Of a DNA stretch of 64,000 nucleotides, positions 1 to 7,412 are shown piece after piece. The position numbers and the translations under genes are program-made. How positions within the stretch are numbered: the first letter of the stretch is position 1; each line of letters opens with the position of its first letter. The DNA is from Chloroflexota bacterium. Lineage in GTDB: Bacteria; Chloroflexota; Anaerolineae; J102. The notes under the pieces are model-generated. The model worked only from the letters and a program-made list of their open reading frames with translations. It was not told where the DNA came from and did no database searches. The DNA is taken from positions 1-64,000 of the forward strand of contig JAKOVD010000137.1 in assembly GCA_029782215.1 (NCBI GenBank), given 5' to 3'.

Positions 1-101
1 AGGGCGATCTGTTGCGGCGTTCCGTGCGCCTTGCTCAGTTTCTCCAAGGCTTGCCGTTCCTCAGTACTCAATGTGACGACGGGTGGTTTCGGTCCCTTCA
101 C
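1..101 (-). CDS. IS630-type transposase, N-terminal fragment (cut by window edge)
   Basis: Reading the minus strand from a GTG at 101 gives about 33 residues beginning VKGPKPPVVTLSTEERQALE, then KLSKAHGTPQQIA, still open at base 1. A 'LS/T-EER-AL-..-LSKAHGTPQQIA' start is typical of the N-terminal helix-turn-helix of IS630-family transposases. It differs from the complete IS630 copy at 41577-42809. The start codon is uncertain because the frame stays open upstream with no ATG. Only a fragment lies in the window, so the element cannot be called intact or broken. Confidence 0.5.
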   Translation of the reverse strand, partial: MKGPKPPVVTLSTEERQALEKLSKAHGTPQQIA

Positions 102-244
102 GATGTGGCCTCCGCTGGCTGCAAGATGCCCCCATCCTACTGTGTCGCAACTCCGGCGTCAAACAACGACCTTACTGTTGCTCTAACTCAGCCACAGTGT
201 ACTAGAGGGTGCAGGGGTTGTTGGCGCGAACCTTGCAGGCGCCG

Positions 245-1339
245 TCAGGGCTTGGATAGGATATGGAGCCGGCGTTCGTGCAGGGCAAGCACGACAAGCG
301 TGAGGAGTGTAAGTGGAATCACAAACCAAAGCAAGGCGCCGCGAAGGTGAGGCGCCGTTTCATGTTGGGAGGCATCGAGGAGAAGGTAGACAAGGTAGGC
401 CGCATAGTAGGCCAGGAACAGCACGCCCTCCCAGCGGGCGATGCGCAGACCGGTAAACGCAATGGGCATGGCGGCGATGGCGACCGCAACCATGATGGGG
501 AGGTCGAAGTCCAGTACACCCGGCGGCACGGCAACGCCGGCGGGCGCCACGATCGCCGTCAGTCCCAGCACCAGGCCGAGGTTGAAGAGGTTGCTGCCTA
601 TGGCGTTGCCCACGGCAATGTCACGCTCGCCGCGCAGCACGGCAGCAAGGGAGGTCGCTACCTCCGGCATCGAGGTGCCGATAGCCACGATCGTCAGACC
701 GATCACTACCTCGCTGATGCCCAGCGCCCGGGCAAAAATGGTGGCGCCGTCGACGAGCCAGCGCGCTCCCAAGATCAACGCTGCGAGCCCAAGCAGGACC
801 AGGACGCCGTGGCCCAACGTGGTGACGGGCGCCTGGTTCTCGGCACCTCCGAACTCCGCTTCGTACTCAGCCTCGACGGCGGCCTCCTCATTGCGTGCCT
901 GGTGGATCACGAATCCGGTATAGAGGAAGCCGGCGGCCAGCAGCAGGAACCCGTCGAGGCGCGAAAGTCTACCGTCGAGGGCCATCACCACGACCGCCAG
1001 CGACAGAACGATCATGATCGGGATGTCCACCCTGACCAGGCGCTGCGCCACGATGAGAGTGACAAGGATGGCGCACAAACCCAGAAGGACCAGGATGTTA
1101 AAGATGTTGCTGCCGATGACGTTGCCCAGGGCGATGTCAGCCTGGCCGGTGCGCGCAGCCCGCACCGCGATCGCCACTTCCGGTGAGCTGGTTCCCACCG
1201 ACACCACCGTTAAGCCGATGATGAGGGGCGACACCCCGAAGGTGGCCGCCAACCGGGAGGCGCCGCGCACCAGGAGCTCCGCGCCCAGGATGAGCAAAAG
1301 AAGTCCGCCAGGAATCAGGAAATACCAGGGAATCGACAT
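245..1339 (-). CDS. Calcium/sodium antiporter (CaCA superfamily, YrbG-like)
   Basis: A 364-residue integral membrane protein with two homologous halves, as expected of the cation/Ca2+ exchanger superfamily. Each half carries the alpha-repeat: VGTSSPEVAIAV with GNVIGSNIFN in the first, and IGTSMPEVATSL with GNAIGSNLFN in the second. The acidic residue in the TS-PE motif binds the cation. The halves are joined by an acidic loop of about 30 residues (EEAAVEAEYEAE). It is expected to extrude Ca2+ in exchange for Na+ or H+ at the cytoplasmic membrane. The ATG at 1339 is chosen because the hydrophobic start (MSIPWYFLIPGG) matches the family; upstream in-frame codons are not hydrophobic. No partner gene is adjacent. 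Confidence 0.9.
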   Translation of the reverse strand: MSIPWYFLIPGGLLLLILGAELLVRGASRLAATFGVSPLIIGLTVVSVGTSSPEVAIAVRAARTGQADIALGNVIGSNIFNILVLLGLCAILVTLIVAQRLVRVDIPIMIVLSLAVVVMALDGRLSRLDGFLLLAAGFLYTGFVIHQARNEEAAVEAEYEAEFGGAENQAPVTTLGHGVLVLLGLAALILGARWLVDGATIFARALGISEVVIGLTIVAIGTSMPEVATSLAAVLRGERDIAVGNAIGSNLFNLGLVLGLTAIVAPAGVAVPPGVLDFDLPIMVAVAIAAMPIAFTGLRIARWEGVLFLAYYAAYLVYLLLDASQHETAPHLRGALLWFVIPLTLLTLVVLALHERRLHILSKP

Positions 1340-1534
1340 CGTGTAGTCAAGGGAATCTGTGCAAAGCCATTGCAATACTGGTGCATGACCATAGCAGACA
1401 CCCACTGGCATGTCAGTAGGATTGTTCGCACTTGATGGTTTCGCACCAGCCCTTGGAGCGCCGGGCACGATGCGGGGCGGCAGGTTCTGGTGCGCGTTTG
1501 ACAGTCACCAAGCCGCCAGCTAAGATGCGCTGCA

Positions 1535-1756
1535 ATGAAAGCCTACGAATTCACGGCCGAGATCACCGCTGAGGGCGCCATCCTGCTTCCGAGCGAACTG
1601 GCGCCTGTCCTGCCAGCGGGCCAGCCGCTGCGGCTGCTGATCCTGGTGCCCGAGGATGGGGAAGCACAGAGGGAAGAGGAGTGGCCAAAGCTCACCGCCG
1701 AGGAGTTCTACGCAGCCGTGGCCGGGGCCGGCGCGGAGGAAGAGCAGGCGCAGTAG
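1535..1756 (+). CDS. Small hypothetical protein, antitoxin-like N-terminus
   Basis: A 73-residue protein starting MKAYEFTAEITAEGAILLP, with a Pro-rich turn (LAPVLPAGQPLRLLIL) and an acidic tail. This pattern is seen in small proteins that often precede mRNA-interferase toxins and is reminiscent of AbrB/SpoVT-type swapped-hairpin antitoxins. Here no toxin gene follows. recD2 starts 7 bases downstream, so the two are probably cotranscribed. Function is unknown; the antitoxin idea rests only on the N-terminal pattern. Confidence 0.55.
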   Translation: MKAYEFTAEITAEGAILLPSELAPVLPAGQPLRLLILVPEDGEAQREEEWPKLTAEEFYAAVAGAGAEEEQAQ

Positions 1757-1762
1757 GACATC

Positions 1763-3994
1763 GTGGCCACGCTCACAGGTGTCATTGAGCGCATTACCTA
1801 CCATAATGAGGAGAACGGCTACACCGTAGGCCGGCTGCTGCCAGAGCGCGGGGGGGCTTTGGTGACCGTGGTCGGCAACATGATGGGCATCAACGTGGGG
1901 GAGTCAGTAGAGATGCAGGGTGAATGGACCAACCATCCTGACTATGGGCGGCAGTTTAGGGCCGAAACCGTGCGGACGGTGCTGCCCGCGACCGCCGCCG
2001 GGATCGAGAAGTATCTCGGCTCCGGACTGATCAAGGGCGTGGGTCCCGTGACCGCCAGGCACATCGTCCGCCGCTTTGGCGCTGACACCCTGCGCGTGAT
2101 CGACGAAGAGCCGGACCGCCTGCGTGAGGCGCTGGGCGTGGGCAAGAAGCGCGTGGACATGATCAAGCGTGCCTGGGAGGAACAGCGCCAGATCAAAGAG
2201 GTCATGCTGTTTCTGCAGTCGCACGGCGTCAGCACGGGCCTGGCCGTCAAGATCTACAAGCAGTACGGTGACGATGCCATCAACGTTGTCCGCACCGATC
2301 CCTACCGCCTGCAGCGCGATGTCTACGGTATCGGCTTCCTCACTGCCGACAAGATCGCCCAGGCCCTGGGCATAGCCTCCGACAGCCCCGAGCGCGTGGC
2401 CGCCGGGGCTTCTTATGTGTTGGGCCAACAGGCCGACGAAGGGCACGTCTTCACGCCGCGTCCTGACCTGATCAAGGAATCGGTCGATCTGCTTGGCGTC
2501 GCCCCTCCCCTGGTGGAGGAGGCCATCGAACGCTTGCAGCAGGAAGAGCAGGTGCACGTCGAGGCCGTTGCCTACACGGTGGCGCCCGCGGGGGGAGCAT
2601 TGGGCGAGACCGAGGCTGTGTACCTGGCCCCCTTCTATTACGGCGAGATCGGCGTCGCCGGGCGGCTGCGTAAGCTCAAAGAGACGCGGCTCCTCAGCGG
2701 CGCCACCCGGCTGCCGGCCTTCACCCGCTTCAACTGGCAGGCGGCTTTCACCGTGCTGCAGAAGCAGATGGGGCTGGACCTGGCCGCGGCGCAGCGGGAG
2801 GCTGTGCAGACGGCCCTCACCCAACCCGTCACGGTGCTAACAGGGGGACCAGGCACGGGCAAGACGACGACCCTGCGGGCCCTGATCCGGCTCGGTGAAG
2901 CCGCCGGCTATCGCGTGGGCCTGGCTGCGCCCACCGGCCGCGCCGCCAAGCGCATGGCCGAAGCCACCGGCCACGAAGCCAAGACCATTCACCGGCTTCT
3001 GGAACCGGTTCCGGCAGAGGGGATGCGCTTCCGCCGCAATGCCGAGAACCCGCTCGACCTCGACATGCTGGTGGTGGATGAAGCATCGATGCTCGACCTG
3101 CTGCTGACGAATCACCTGCTCAAGGCAGTGCCATCGGGAGCGCACCTGCTCCTGGTGGGCGACGTCGACCAGCTTCCCTCGGTGGGCGCCGGCAATGTGC
3201 TGTCGGACATCATCGCCTCCGGCGAGGTGGCGGTTGTGCGCCTTGAGATCGTCTTCCGGCAGGCGGCGGGGAGCTATATCATCACCAACGCCCACCGCAT
3301 CAACAAGGGCGAGATGCCTCTCTTTCCGGCGGATGCCAACGACTTCTTTCTCTTTCAGATCGAGGATGTAGAGCGCTGCGCCGACATGGTCATCGACCTA
3401 GTGCAGAATCGCATTGCCACCCGTTTTGGCATGTCCTCCACCGACGTGCAGGTCCTCAGCCCCATGCACCGCGGCCCGCTGGGCGTGGGCGCTCTCAACG
3501 AGCGCCTGCAGCAGCAGCTCAATCCCGGCGACCCGCGCAAACCGGAGCGCACCCTGGGCGGCAGGCTGCTGCGCCTGGGCGATCGGGTGATGCAGACGCG
3601 CAACAACTATGATCTCGAGGTGTTCAACGGCGACATGGGCGTGGTGACCGGCATCGACCCCATCATGCACACCCTGACCGTCACCTTCGAAGGGCAGGGC
3701 GTGACGTACGACTGGGCCAACGCCGATGAGCTTGTGCATGCCTACGCCGTGTCGGTGCACAAGAGCCAGGGCTCCGAATATCGCGCCGTCGTGCTACCTT
3801 TTCATACGACGCACTACATGATGCTGCAGCGCAATCTGCTCTACACGGCGATCACCCGCGCCCGTGAGCTGGTGGTTATCGTCGGCACCCGGCGCGCCCT
3901 CGCCCTGGCGGTGCGCAATGACAAGGTGGCGGAGCGGCACTCTGCCCTGGCGGAACGGCTGAAAGGCGCCGATCAAAAACGGCTGCCGGCATGA
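1763..3994 (+). CDS. recD2: ATP-dependent 5'-3' DNA helicase RecD2
   Basis: A 743-residue superfamily 1B helicase, the usual RecD2 length. The N-terminal OB-like segment (TGVIERITYHNEENGYTVG) is typical of RecD2 and absent from RecBCD-type RecD. It is followed by helix-hairpin-helix motifs near residues 85-210. The helicase core begins with Walker A GGPGTGKTT near residue 361, then the DEASML Walker B region, GDVDQLPSVG and a C-terminal SVHKSQGSEY motif. It acts in DNA repair and replication-fork processing without RecBC. Translation starts at GTG 1763, seven bases after the small upstream gene. A hairpin at its 3' end serves the convergent trxA. Confidence 0.95.
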   Translation: MATLTGVIERITYHNEENGYTVGRLLPERGGALVTVVGNMMGINVGESVEMQGEWTNHPDYGRQFRAETVRTVLPATAAGIEKYLGSGLIKGVGPVTARHIVRRFGADTLRVIDEEPDRLREALGVGKKRVDMIKRAWEEQRQIKEVMLFLQSHGVSTGLAVKIYKQYGDDAINVVRTDPYRLQRDVYGIGFLTADKIAQALGIASDSPERVAAGASYVLGQQADEGHVFTPRPDLIKESVDLLGVAPPLVEEAIERLQQEEQVHVEAVAYTVAPAGGALGETEAVYLAPFYYGEIGVAGRLRKLKETRLLSGATRLPAFTRFNWQAAFTVLQKQMGLDLAAAQREAVQTALTQPVTVLTGGPGTGKTTTLRALIRLGEAAGYRVGLAAPTGRAAKRMAEATGHEAKTIHRLLEPVPAEGMRFRRNAENPLDLDMLVVDEASMLDLLLTNHLLKAVPSGAHLLLVGDVDQLPSVGAGNVLSDIIASGEVAVVRLEIVFRQAAGSYIITNAHRINKGEMPLFPADANDFFLFQIEDVERCADMVIDLVQNRIATRFGMSSTDVQVLSPMHRGPLGVGALNERLQQQLNPGDPRKPERTLGGRLLRLGDRVMQTRNNYDLEVFNGDMGVVTGIDPIMHTLTVTFEGQGVTYDWANADELVHAYAVSVHKSQGSEYRAVVLPFHTTHYMMLQRNLLYTAITRARELVVIVGTRRALALAVRNDKVAERHSALAERLKGADQKRLPA

Positions 3995-4014
3995 CGAAGC
4001 ATGCGGGCAGCCGT
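3974..4014 (-). terminator. Intrinsic terminator of trxA
   Basis: Arms ACGGCTGCC (3979-3987) and GGCAGCCGT (4006-4014) pair, with an inner GCATG/CATGC stem. On the minus strand the hairpin is followed by GTTTTTGATC, a U-tract. It therefore ends minus-strand transcription from trxA and overlaps the recD2 stop codon. Confidence 0.75.
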
Positions 4015-4040
4015 CCGGAAGCGAAGGGGGGAAATCGGGC

Positions 4041-4367
4041 TTACGATAGATGGGGCTTGAGCTTGGCCACCAGGCGGTCTTTGGGCATGTAACCCACGAT
4101 GCGGTCGACCGGCTTGCCGCCCTTGAAGACGATCAGGGTGGGGATGCTCATCACGCCATAGGCCATGGCGGTGCTGGGGTTGTGGTCGACGTCGAGCTTG
4201 GCGATCTTGATCTGGGTGTCATATTCGCCGGCGATTTGCTCAAGGATGGGCGCAATCATCTTACAGGGGCCACACCACTCCGCCCAGAAATCGGTAACGA
4301 TGAGGTCTTGGCTCTCGAGTACCTTCTGCTGAAAATCCTGATCGGTGACCGCAAAGGGTTTAGACAT
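4041..4367 (-). CDS. trxA: Thioredoxin
   Basis: A 108-residue protein with the standard thioredoxin layout: the strand before the active site ends in DFWAEWCGPCKMIAP, carrying the WCGPC redox centre. A cis-proline follows in MSIPTLIVF and there is a C-terminal amphipathic helix. It is a cytoplasmic general disulfide reductase and the length equals classical TrxA. The ribosome-binding site AGAGGAG lies six bases before the ATG at 4367, and a good promoter lies just upstream. It is convergent with recD2. Confidence 0.95.
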   Translation of the reverse strand: MSKPFAVTDQDFQQKVLESQDLIVTDFWAEWCGPCKMIAPILEQIAGEYDTQIKIAKLDVDHNPSTAMAYGVMSIPTLIVFKGGKPVDRIVGYMPKDRLVAKLKPHLS

Positions 4368-4403
4368 GGAACACTCCTCTAAAGTCGATGAAGAACTGGA
4401 TAC

Positions 4404-4432
4404 ATCCTACTGGCGAGGCCGGGCACTGTCAA
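4404..4432 (-). promoter_or_regulatory. SigA-type promoter of trxA
   Basis: On the minus strand TTGACA (4427-4432) and TAGGAT (4404-4409) are separated by 17 bases. The start of transcription would fall near 4397, giving a leader of about 30 bases. Confidence 0.6.
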
Positions 4433-4569
4433 ACGACGGTATGGCGTCTGCGCCATTCACCAGACGTGGTGCAGCGCCATCCTCTTACACGATCTGCGGC
4501 GAAAAGCGCCTGCCAGGGCGCCGCCGATCGCTGCGCGGCGTGTGGGGCGGCTTCCCGTTGCGGGGTGAT

Positions 4570-4598
4570 TTGGAAGGGCAGGGCGGCGACGCTATAAT
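4570..4598 (+). promoter_or_regulatory. Candidate promoter with long leader toward the ABC ATPase
   Basis: TTGGAA (4570-4575), a 17-base spacer and a perfect TATAAT (4593-4598) on the plus strand. The next gene starts 349 bases downstream, so any transcript has a leader of roughly 340 bases. Confidence 0.5.
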
Positions 4599-4946
4599 AG
4601 CCAATAGCTGTCGCCAGCGATGATCCCTGTGCATTGACCCGCTGGGCGTCAGCGGCAGGTTTGTGTGGCCAGCGTTGCCACTCTCGTTCCTGTTGAGGAG
4701 GCGTGTATCAGCACGATACGGTGAACTGAAGGCCCCATCCCATGATCGATTGACCTCATGATGCGGCCTGCCGGACGGTTTCGGCACATTTGCCCGAAGT
4801 CGGGTTGTTTCAAGGGCGCAAAGGCCACGGCGAAGCAAGGTAAGTCACCAAGCCTCCCGGCGTCCACCCCCGATCTCACGACCGCATAGTTCTGCCGGCA
4901 GGCGGCATCTCCAGACTCTTCGCTTTCTCATAAGGAGTCCTTTTGC
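4599..4946 (+). other. Non-coding leader region before the ABC ATPase
   Basis: No convincing gene is present. The stretch contains short inverted repeats (GTATC/GATAC at about 4706-4720, TGCCGGA/TTCGGCA near 4770) and ends with the ribosome-binding site AAGGAG before the ATG at 4947. I do not recognise a known riboswitch. Confidence 0.35.
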
Positions 4947-6053
4947 ATGGCCAGTGTTAGCTACGAAAACGTGTACAAGCGGTGGGGAGATGTGACCGCC
5001 GTCAACGACCTGAGCCTCGAGATCGCCGACAAGGAGTTTATGGTCTACGTAGGTCCCTCCGGTTGTGGCAAGTCCACAACGCTGCGCCTGCTGGCAGGCC
5101 TGGAGGAGATCTCGGACGGGACCATCCGCATTGGCGACCGCGTGGTGAACGATGTCCCGCCCAAGGACCGTGACATTGCCATGGTGTTCCAGTCGTACGC
5201 TCTGTATCCGCACATGAGCGTGTACGACAACATGGCCTTCGGTCTCAAGCTGCGCAAGACCCCCAAGGCCGAGATCGACGCCAAGGTCAAGGAAGCCGCC
5301 GACTTGCTGGGCATCGGCCAACTGCTCGACCGCAAGCCCAAGCAGCTCTCGGGTGGGCAGCGCCAACGCGTGGCGGTGGGTCGCGCCATCGTCCGCCATC
5401 CGCAGGTCTTCCTCTTCGACGAGCCTTTGTCGAACCTGGATGCCAAGTTGCGCGTGGAAACCCGCGCCAACATTTCCCGCCTGCATCTGCAGTTGGGCAC
5501 CACCTTCATCTACGTCACGCATGACCAGACGGAAGCCATGACGATGGCCAGCCGCATTGCCGTGCTCAAGGATGGCATCCTGCAGCAAGTCGATACGCCG
5601 CAGTCGCTGTACGACCATCCCTGCAATGTCTTTGTGGCCGGCTTCATCGGCAGCCCCAGCATGAACTTCTTCGACGCCACCCTTGTCGAGGAAGGAGACA
5701 CGGGCAAGTTGTTCGTGGATGGCGGCTCCTTCCGCCTGCTCGTGCCTGCCGACAAGGCCGCTATGGTGCGAGGCCACAAGGGCGAGCAGGTGGTCTTCGG
5801 CATTCGCCCTGAAGATATCCACCATGCGCAATATGCTCCGGCCGACATCCATGCGGCGCCCCTGGCGGCCAATGTCGACGTCACCGAGCTCATGGGCAAC
5901 GAGATTCTGGTTTACGCCCTTGTCGGCGGCAAGCAGTTCATTGCCCGCGTCGACCCGCGCACGCGGGAGCGCGCCGGCAGCGATATCGGCCTGGTCCTGA
6001 ACATGGACAACATGCACCTGTTCGACCCCAAGTCCGAAGTCGCCTACATCTGA
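4947..6053 (+). CDS. ugpC: Carbohydrate ABC transporter ATP-binding protein (UgpC/MalK/MsmX family)
   Basis: A 368-residue ATPase with Walker A GPSGCGKST, a Q-loop (MVFQSYALYPHM), signature LSGGQRQRVAVGRAI, Walker B VFLFDEPLSNLDAKLR and the H-loop THDQTEAMT. These are followed by a C-terminal TOBE/OB regulatory domain of about 130 residues, as in MalK and UgpC. The SNLD-KLR signature is characteristic of sugar and glycerol-phosphate importers. No permease or binding protein is adjacent, so it is probably a shared energising subunit for several sugar transporters, as MsmX is in other bacteria. A clear ribosome-binding site precedes the start. Confidence 0.92.
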   Translation: MASVSYENVYKRWGDVTAVNDLSLEIADKEFMVYVGPSGCGKSTTLRLLAGLEEISDGTIRIGDRVVNDVPPKDRDIAMVFQSYALYPHMSVYDNMAFGLKLRKTPKAEIDAKVKEAADLLGIGQLLDRKPKQLSGGQRQRVAVGRAIVRHPQVFLFDEPLSNLDAKLRVETRANISRLHLQLGTTFIYVTHDQTEAMTMASRIAVLKDGILQQVDTPQSLYDHPCNVFVAGFIGSPSMNFFDATLVEEGDTGKLFVDGGSFRLLVPADKAAMVRGHKGEQVVFGIRPEDIHHAQYAPADIHAAPLAANVDVTELMGNEILVYALVGGKQFIARVDPRTRERAGSDIGLVLNMDNMHLFDPKSEVAYI

Positions 6054-6073
6054 TCTCACTTCACCAAGGCCGT

Positions 6074-6112
6074 AATGAGGGGGATGGATGCCAGGCATCC
6101 ATCCCCCTCATT
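6074..6112. terminator. Perfect 19-bp hairpin between ugpC and apgM
   Basis: Two perfectly complementary 19-base arms flank a single central base. Each end carries AATGAGG or CCTCATT. It lies 20 bases after the ugpC stop and ends 18 bases before the next start. There is no U-tract, so it may be a factor-assisted terminator, an mRNA stabiliser or a dispersed palindrome. Confidence 0.6.
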
Positions 6113-6130
6113 CACGAGTAGGGTACAAAC

Positions 6131-7357
6131 ATGATTACCGATCACGCCATCTATCGTGAGTTGGCGCAAAAGAATAACAACAAAATCGTGCTGTTGGTCA
6201 TGGATGGCCTGGGCGGCTTGCCGATGGCGGCAGACGGCCTGACCGAGCTGGAGACGGCCCATACGCCCGTCATGGATCGCCTGGCGCGCGAGGGTAGTTC
6301 GGGTCGTTCGATCCCGGTGCGTCCCGGCGTCACGCCTGGCTCCGGCCCGGCCCACCTCAGCCTGTTCAGCTACGATCCCGTGCGGTTTGAGATCGGCCGC
6401 GGCGTGCTGGAGGCTCTGGGCATCGGCTTCGCGTTGGGACCGGATGACCTGGCAGCGCGCGGCAATTTCGCCACCGCCGACGCCAACGGTCTCATCACCG
6501 ACCGCCGCGCCGGTCGCATCGGCACCGAAGAGTGCATCCGTCTGTGCAAGAAACTGCAGGAACAGACCAGCCTGGCCGCAGACGGCTACCAGGTCTTTGT
6601 GGAACCTGTCAAGGAGCACCGCTTCGCCCTGGTGCTGCGGGGGCCGGGCCTGGGCGGCAAGCTCACCGAGACCGACCCCCAGGTGACAGGCAAGGCGCCG
6701 CTGCCGGTCGAAGATGAGAGCGGCACCGCTGAGGGTGGCCACACCGCTGCCTTGCTCAACAAATGGATCGCCCAGGCGCGCAAGGTGCTGGCGGACGAGC
6801 CCCGCGCCAACACGCTGAACCTGCGCGGCCTGGCCAAGGATCCCGGTCTGCCGCGCTTCCCCGACATCTACCAGATGCGGGCGGCGGCGATCGCGGTCTA
6901 CCCCATGTACAAAGGCGTGGCCAAGTTGGTGGGAATGGACGTGATCGAGTTCGAAGGCGATCGGCCCCACCACGAGATCGCGGCGCTGGCACGCGTGTGG
7001 AACGACTACGACTTCTTCTTCATTCACGTCAAGAAGACCGACAGCTACGGCGAAGATGGCAACTTCGACGCCAAGGTGCACGAGATCGAGGAGGTCGACA
7101 AGGTGCTTCCCGACCTGCTGGCCTTGGGGCCCAACGTCCTGATCATCACCGGCGATCACTCGACGCCCGCCAAGCTGCGCAGCCACTCCTATCACCCCGT
7201 GCCCACCCTCTTCTGGGGGGTGGACGTCATGCCGGACGTTGTGCAGGCCTTCGGCGAACGGGCGGCGGAAGGCGGCGCCCACGGCTGCTTCCACGCCACC
7301 GAGATGGTGCCCTGGGCGATGGGCTATGCCGGTCGCCTGCAGCGCTTCGGCGCCTGA
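6131..7357 (+). CDS. apgM: 2,3-bisphosphoglycerate-independent phosphoglycerate mutase, archaeal type
   Basis: A 408-residue member of the alkaline-phosphatase superfamily. The start LLVMDGLGGLP contains the first metal aspartate, TPGSGPAHLSLF the nucleophile region, and IITGDHSTPAKLRSHSYHPVP the C-terminal metal ligands. This matches the ApgM branch (about 400 residues) and not the 510-residue GpmI form. It interconverts 3- and 2-phosphoglycerate in glycolysis and gluconeogenesis. Archaeal-type enzymes are known in several bacterial phyla including Chloroflexota. The gene stands alone between two perfect hairpins. Confidence 0.93.
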   Translation: MITDHAIYRELAQKNNNKIVLLVMDGLGGLPMAADGLTELETAHTPVMDRLAREGSSGRSIPVRPGVTPGSGPAHLSLFSYDPVRFEIGRGVLEALGIGFALGPDDLAARGNFATADANGLITDRRAGRIGTEECIRLCKKLQEQTSLAADGYQVFVEPVKEHRFALVLRGPGLGGKLTETDPQVTGKAPLPVEDESGTAEGGHTAALLNKWIAQARKVLADEPRANTLNLRGLAKDPGLPRFPDIYQMRAAAIAVYPMYKGVAKLVGMDVIEFEGDRPHHEIAALARVWNDYDFFFIHVKKTDSYGEDGNFDAKVHEIEEVDKVLPDLLALGPNVLIITGDHSTPAKLRSHSYHPVPTLFWGVDVMPDVVQAFGERAAEGGAHGCFHATEMVPWAMGYAGRLQRFGA

Positions 7358-7368
7358 TATCGCAAGGC

Positions 7369-7405
7369 CCAGGTGCGACGCACCTTCAAGGTGCGTCGCA
7401 CCTGG
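7369..7405. terminator. Perfect 18-bp palindrome between convergent genes
   Basis: Arms CCAGGTGCGACGCACCTT and AAGGTGCGTCGCACCTGG are perfectly complementary around one base. The element sits exactly between the convergent apgM and lipoprotein genes, suiting a bidirectional terminator. No long U-tract follows. The inner word GGTGCGACGCACC is nearly self-complementary, suggesting a repeat family. Confidence 0.6.
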
Positions 7406-7412
7406 TGATCCT

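Noticed and set aside
4845..6098. Long open frame opposite the ABC ATPase
   Set aside because: Shadow of ugpC; no family motif and no ribosome-binding site.
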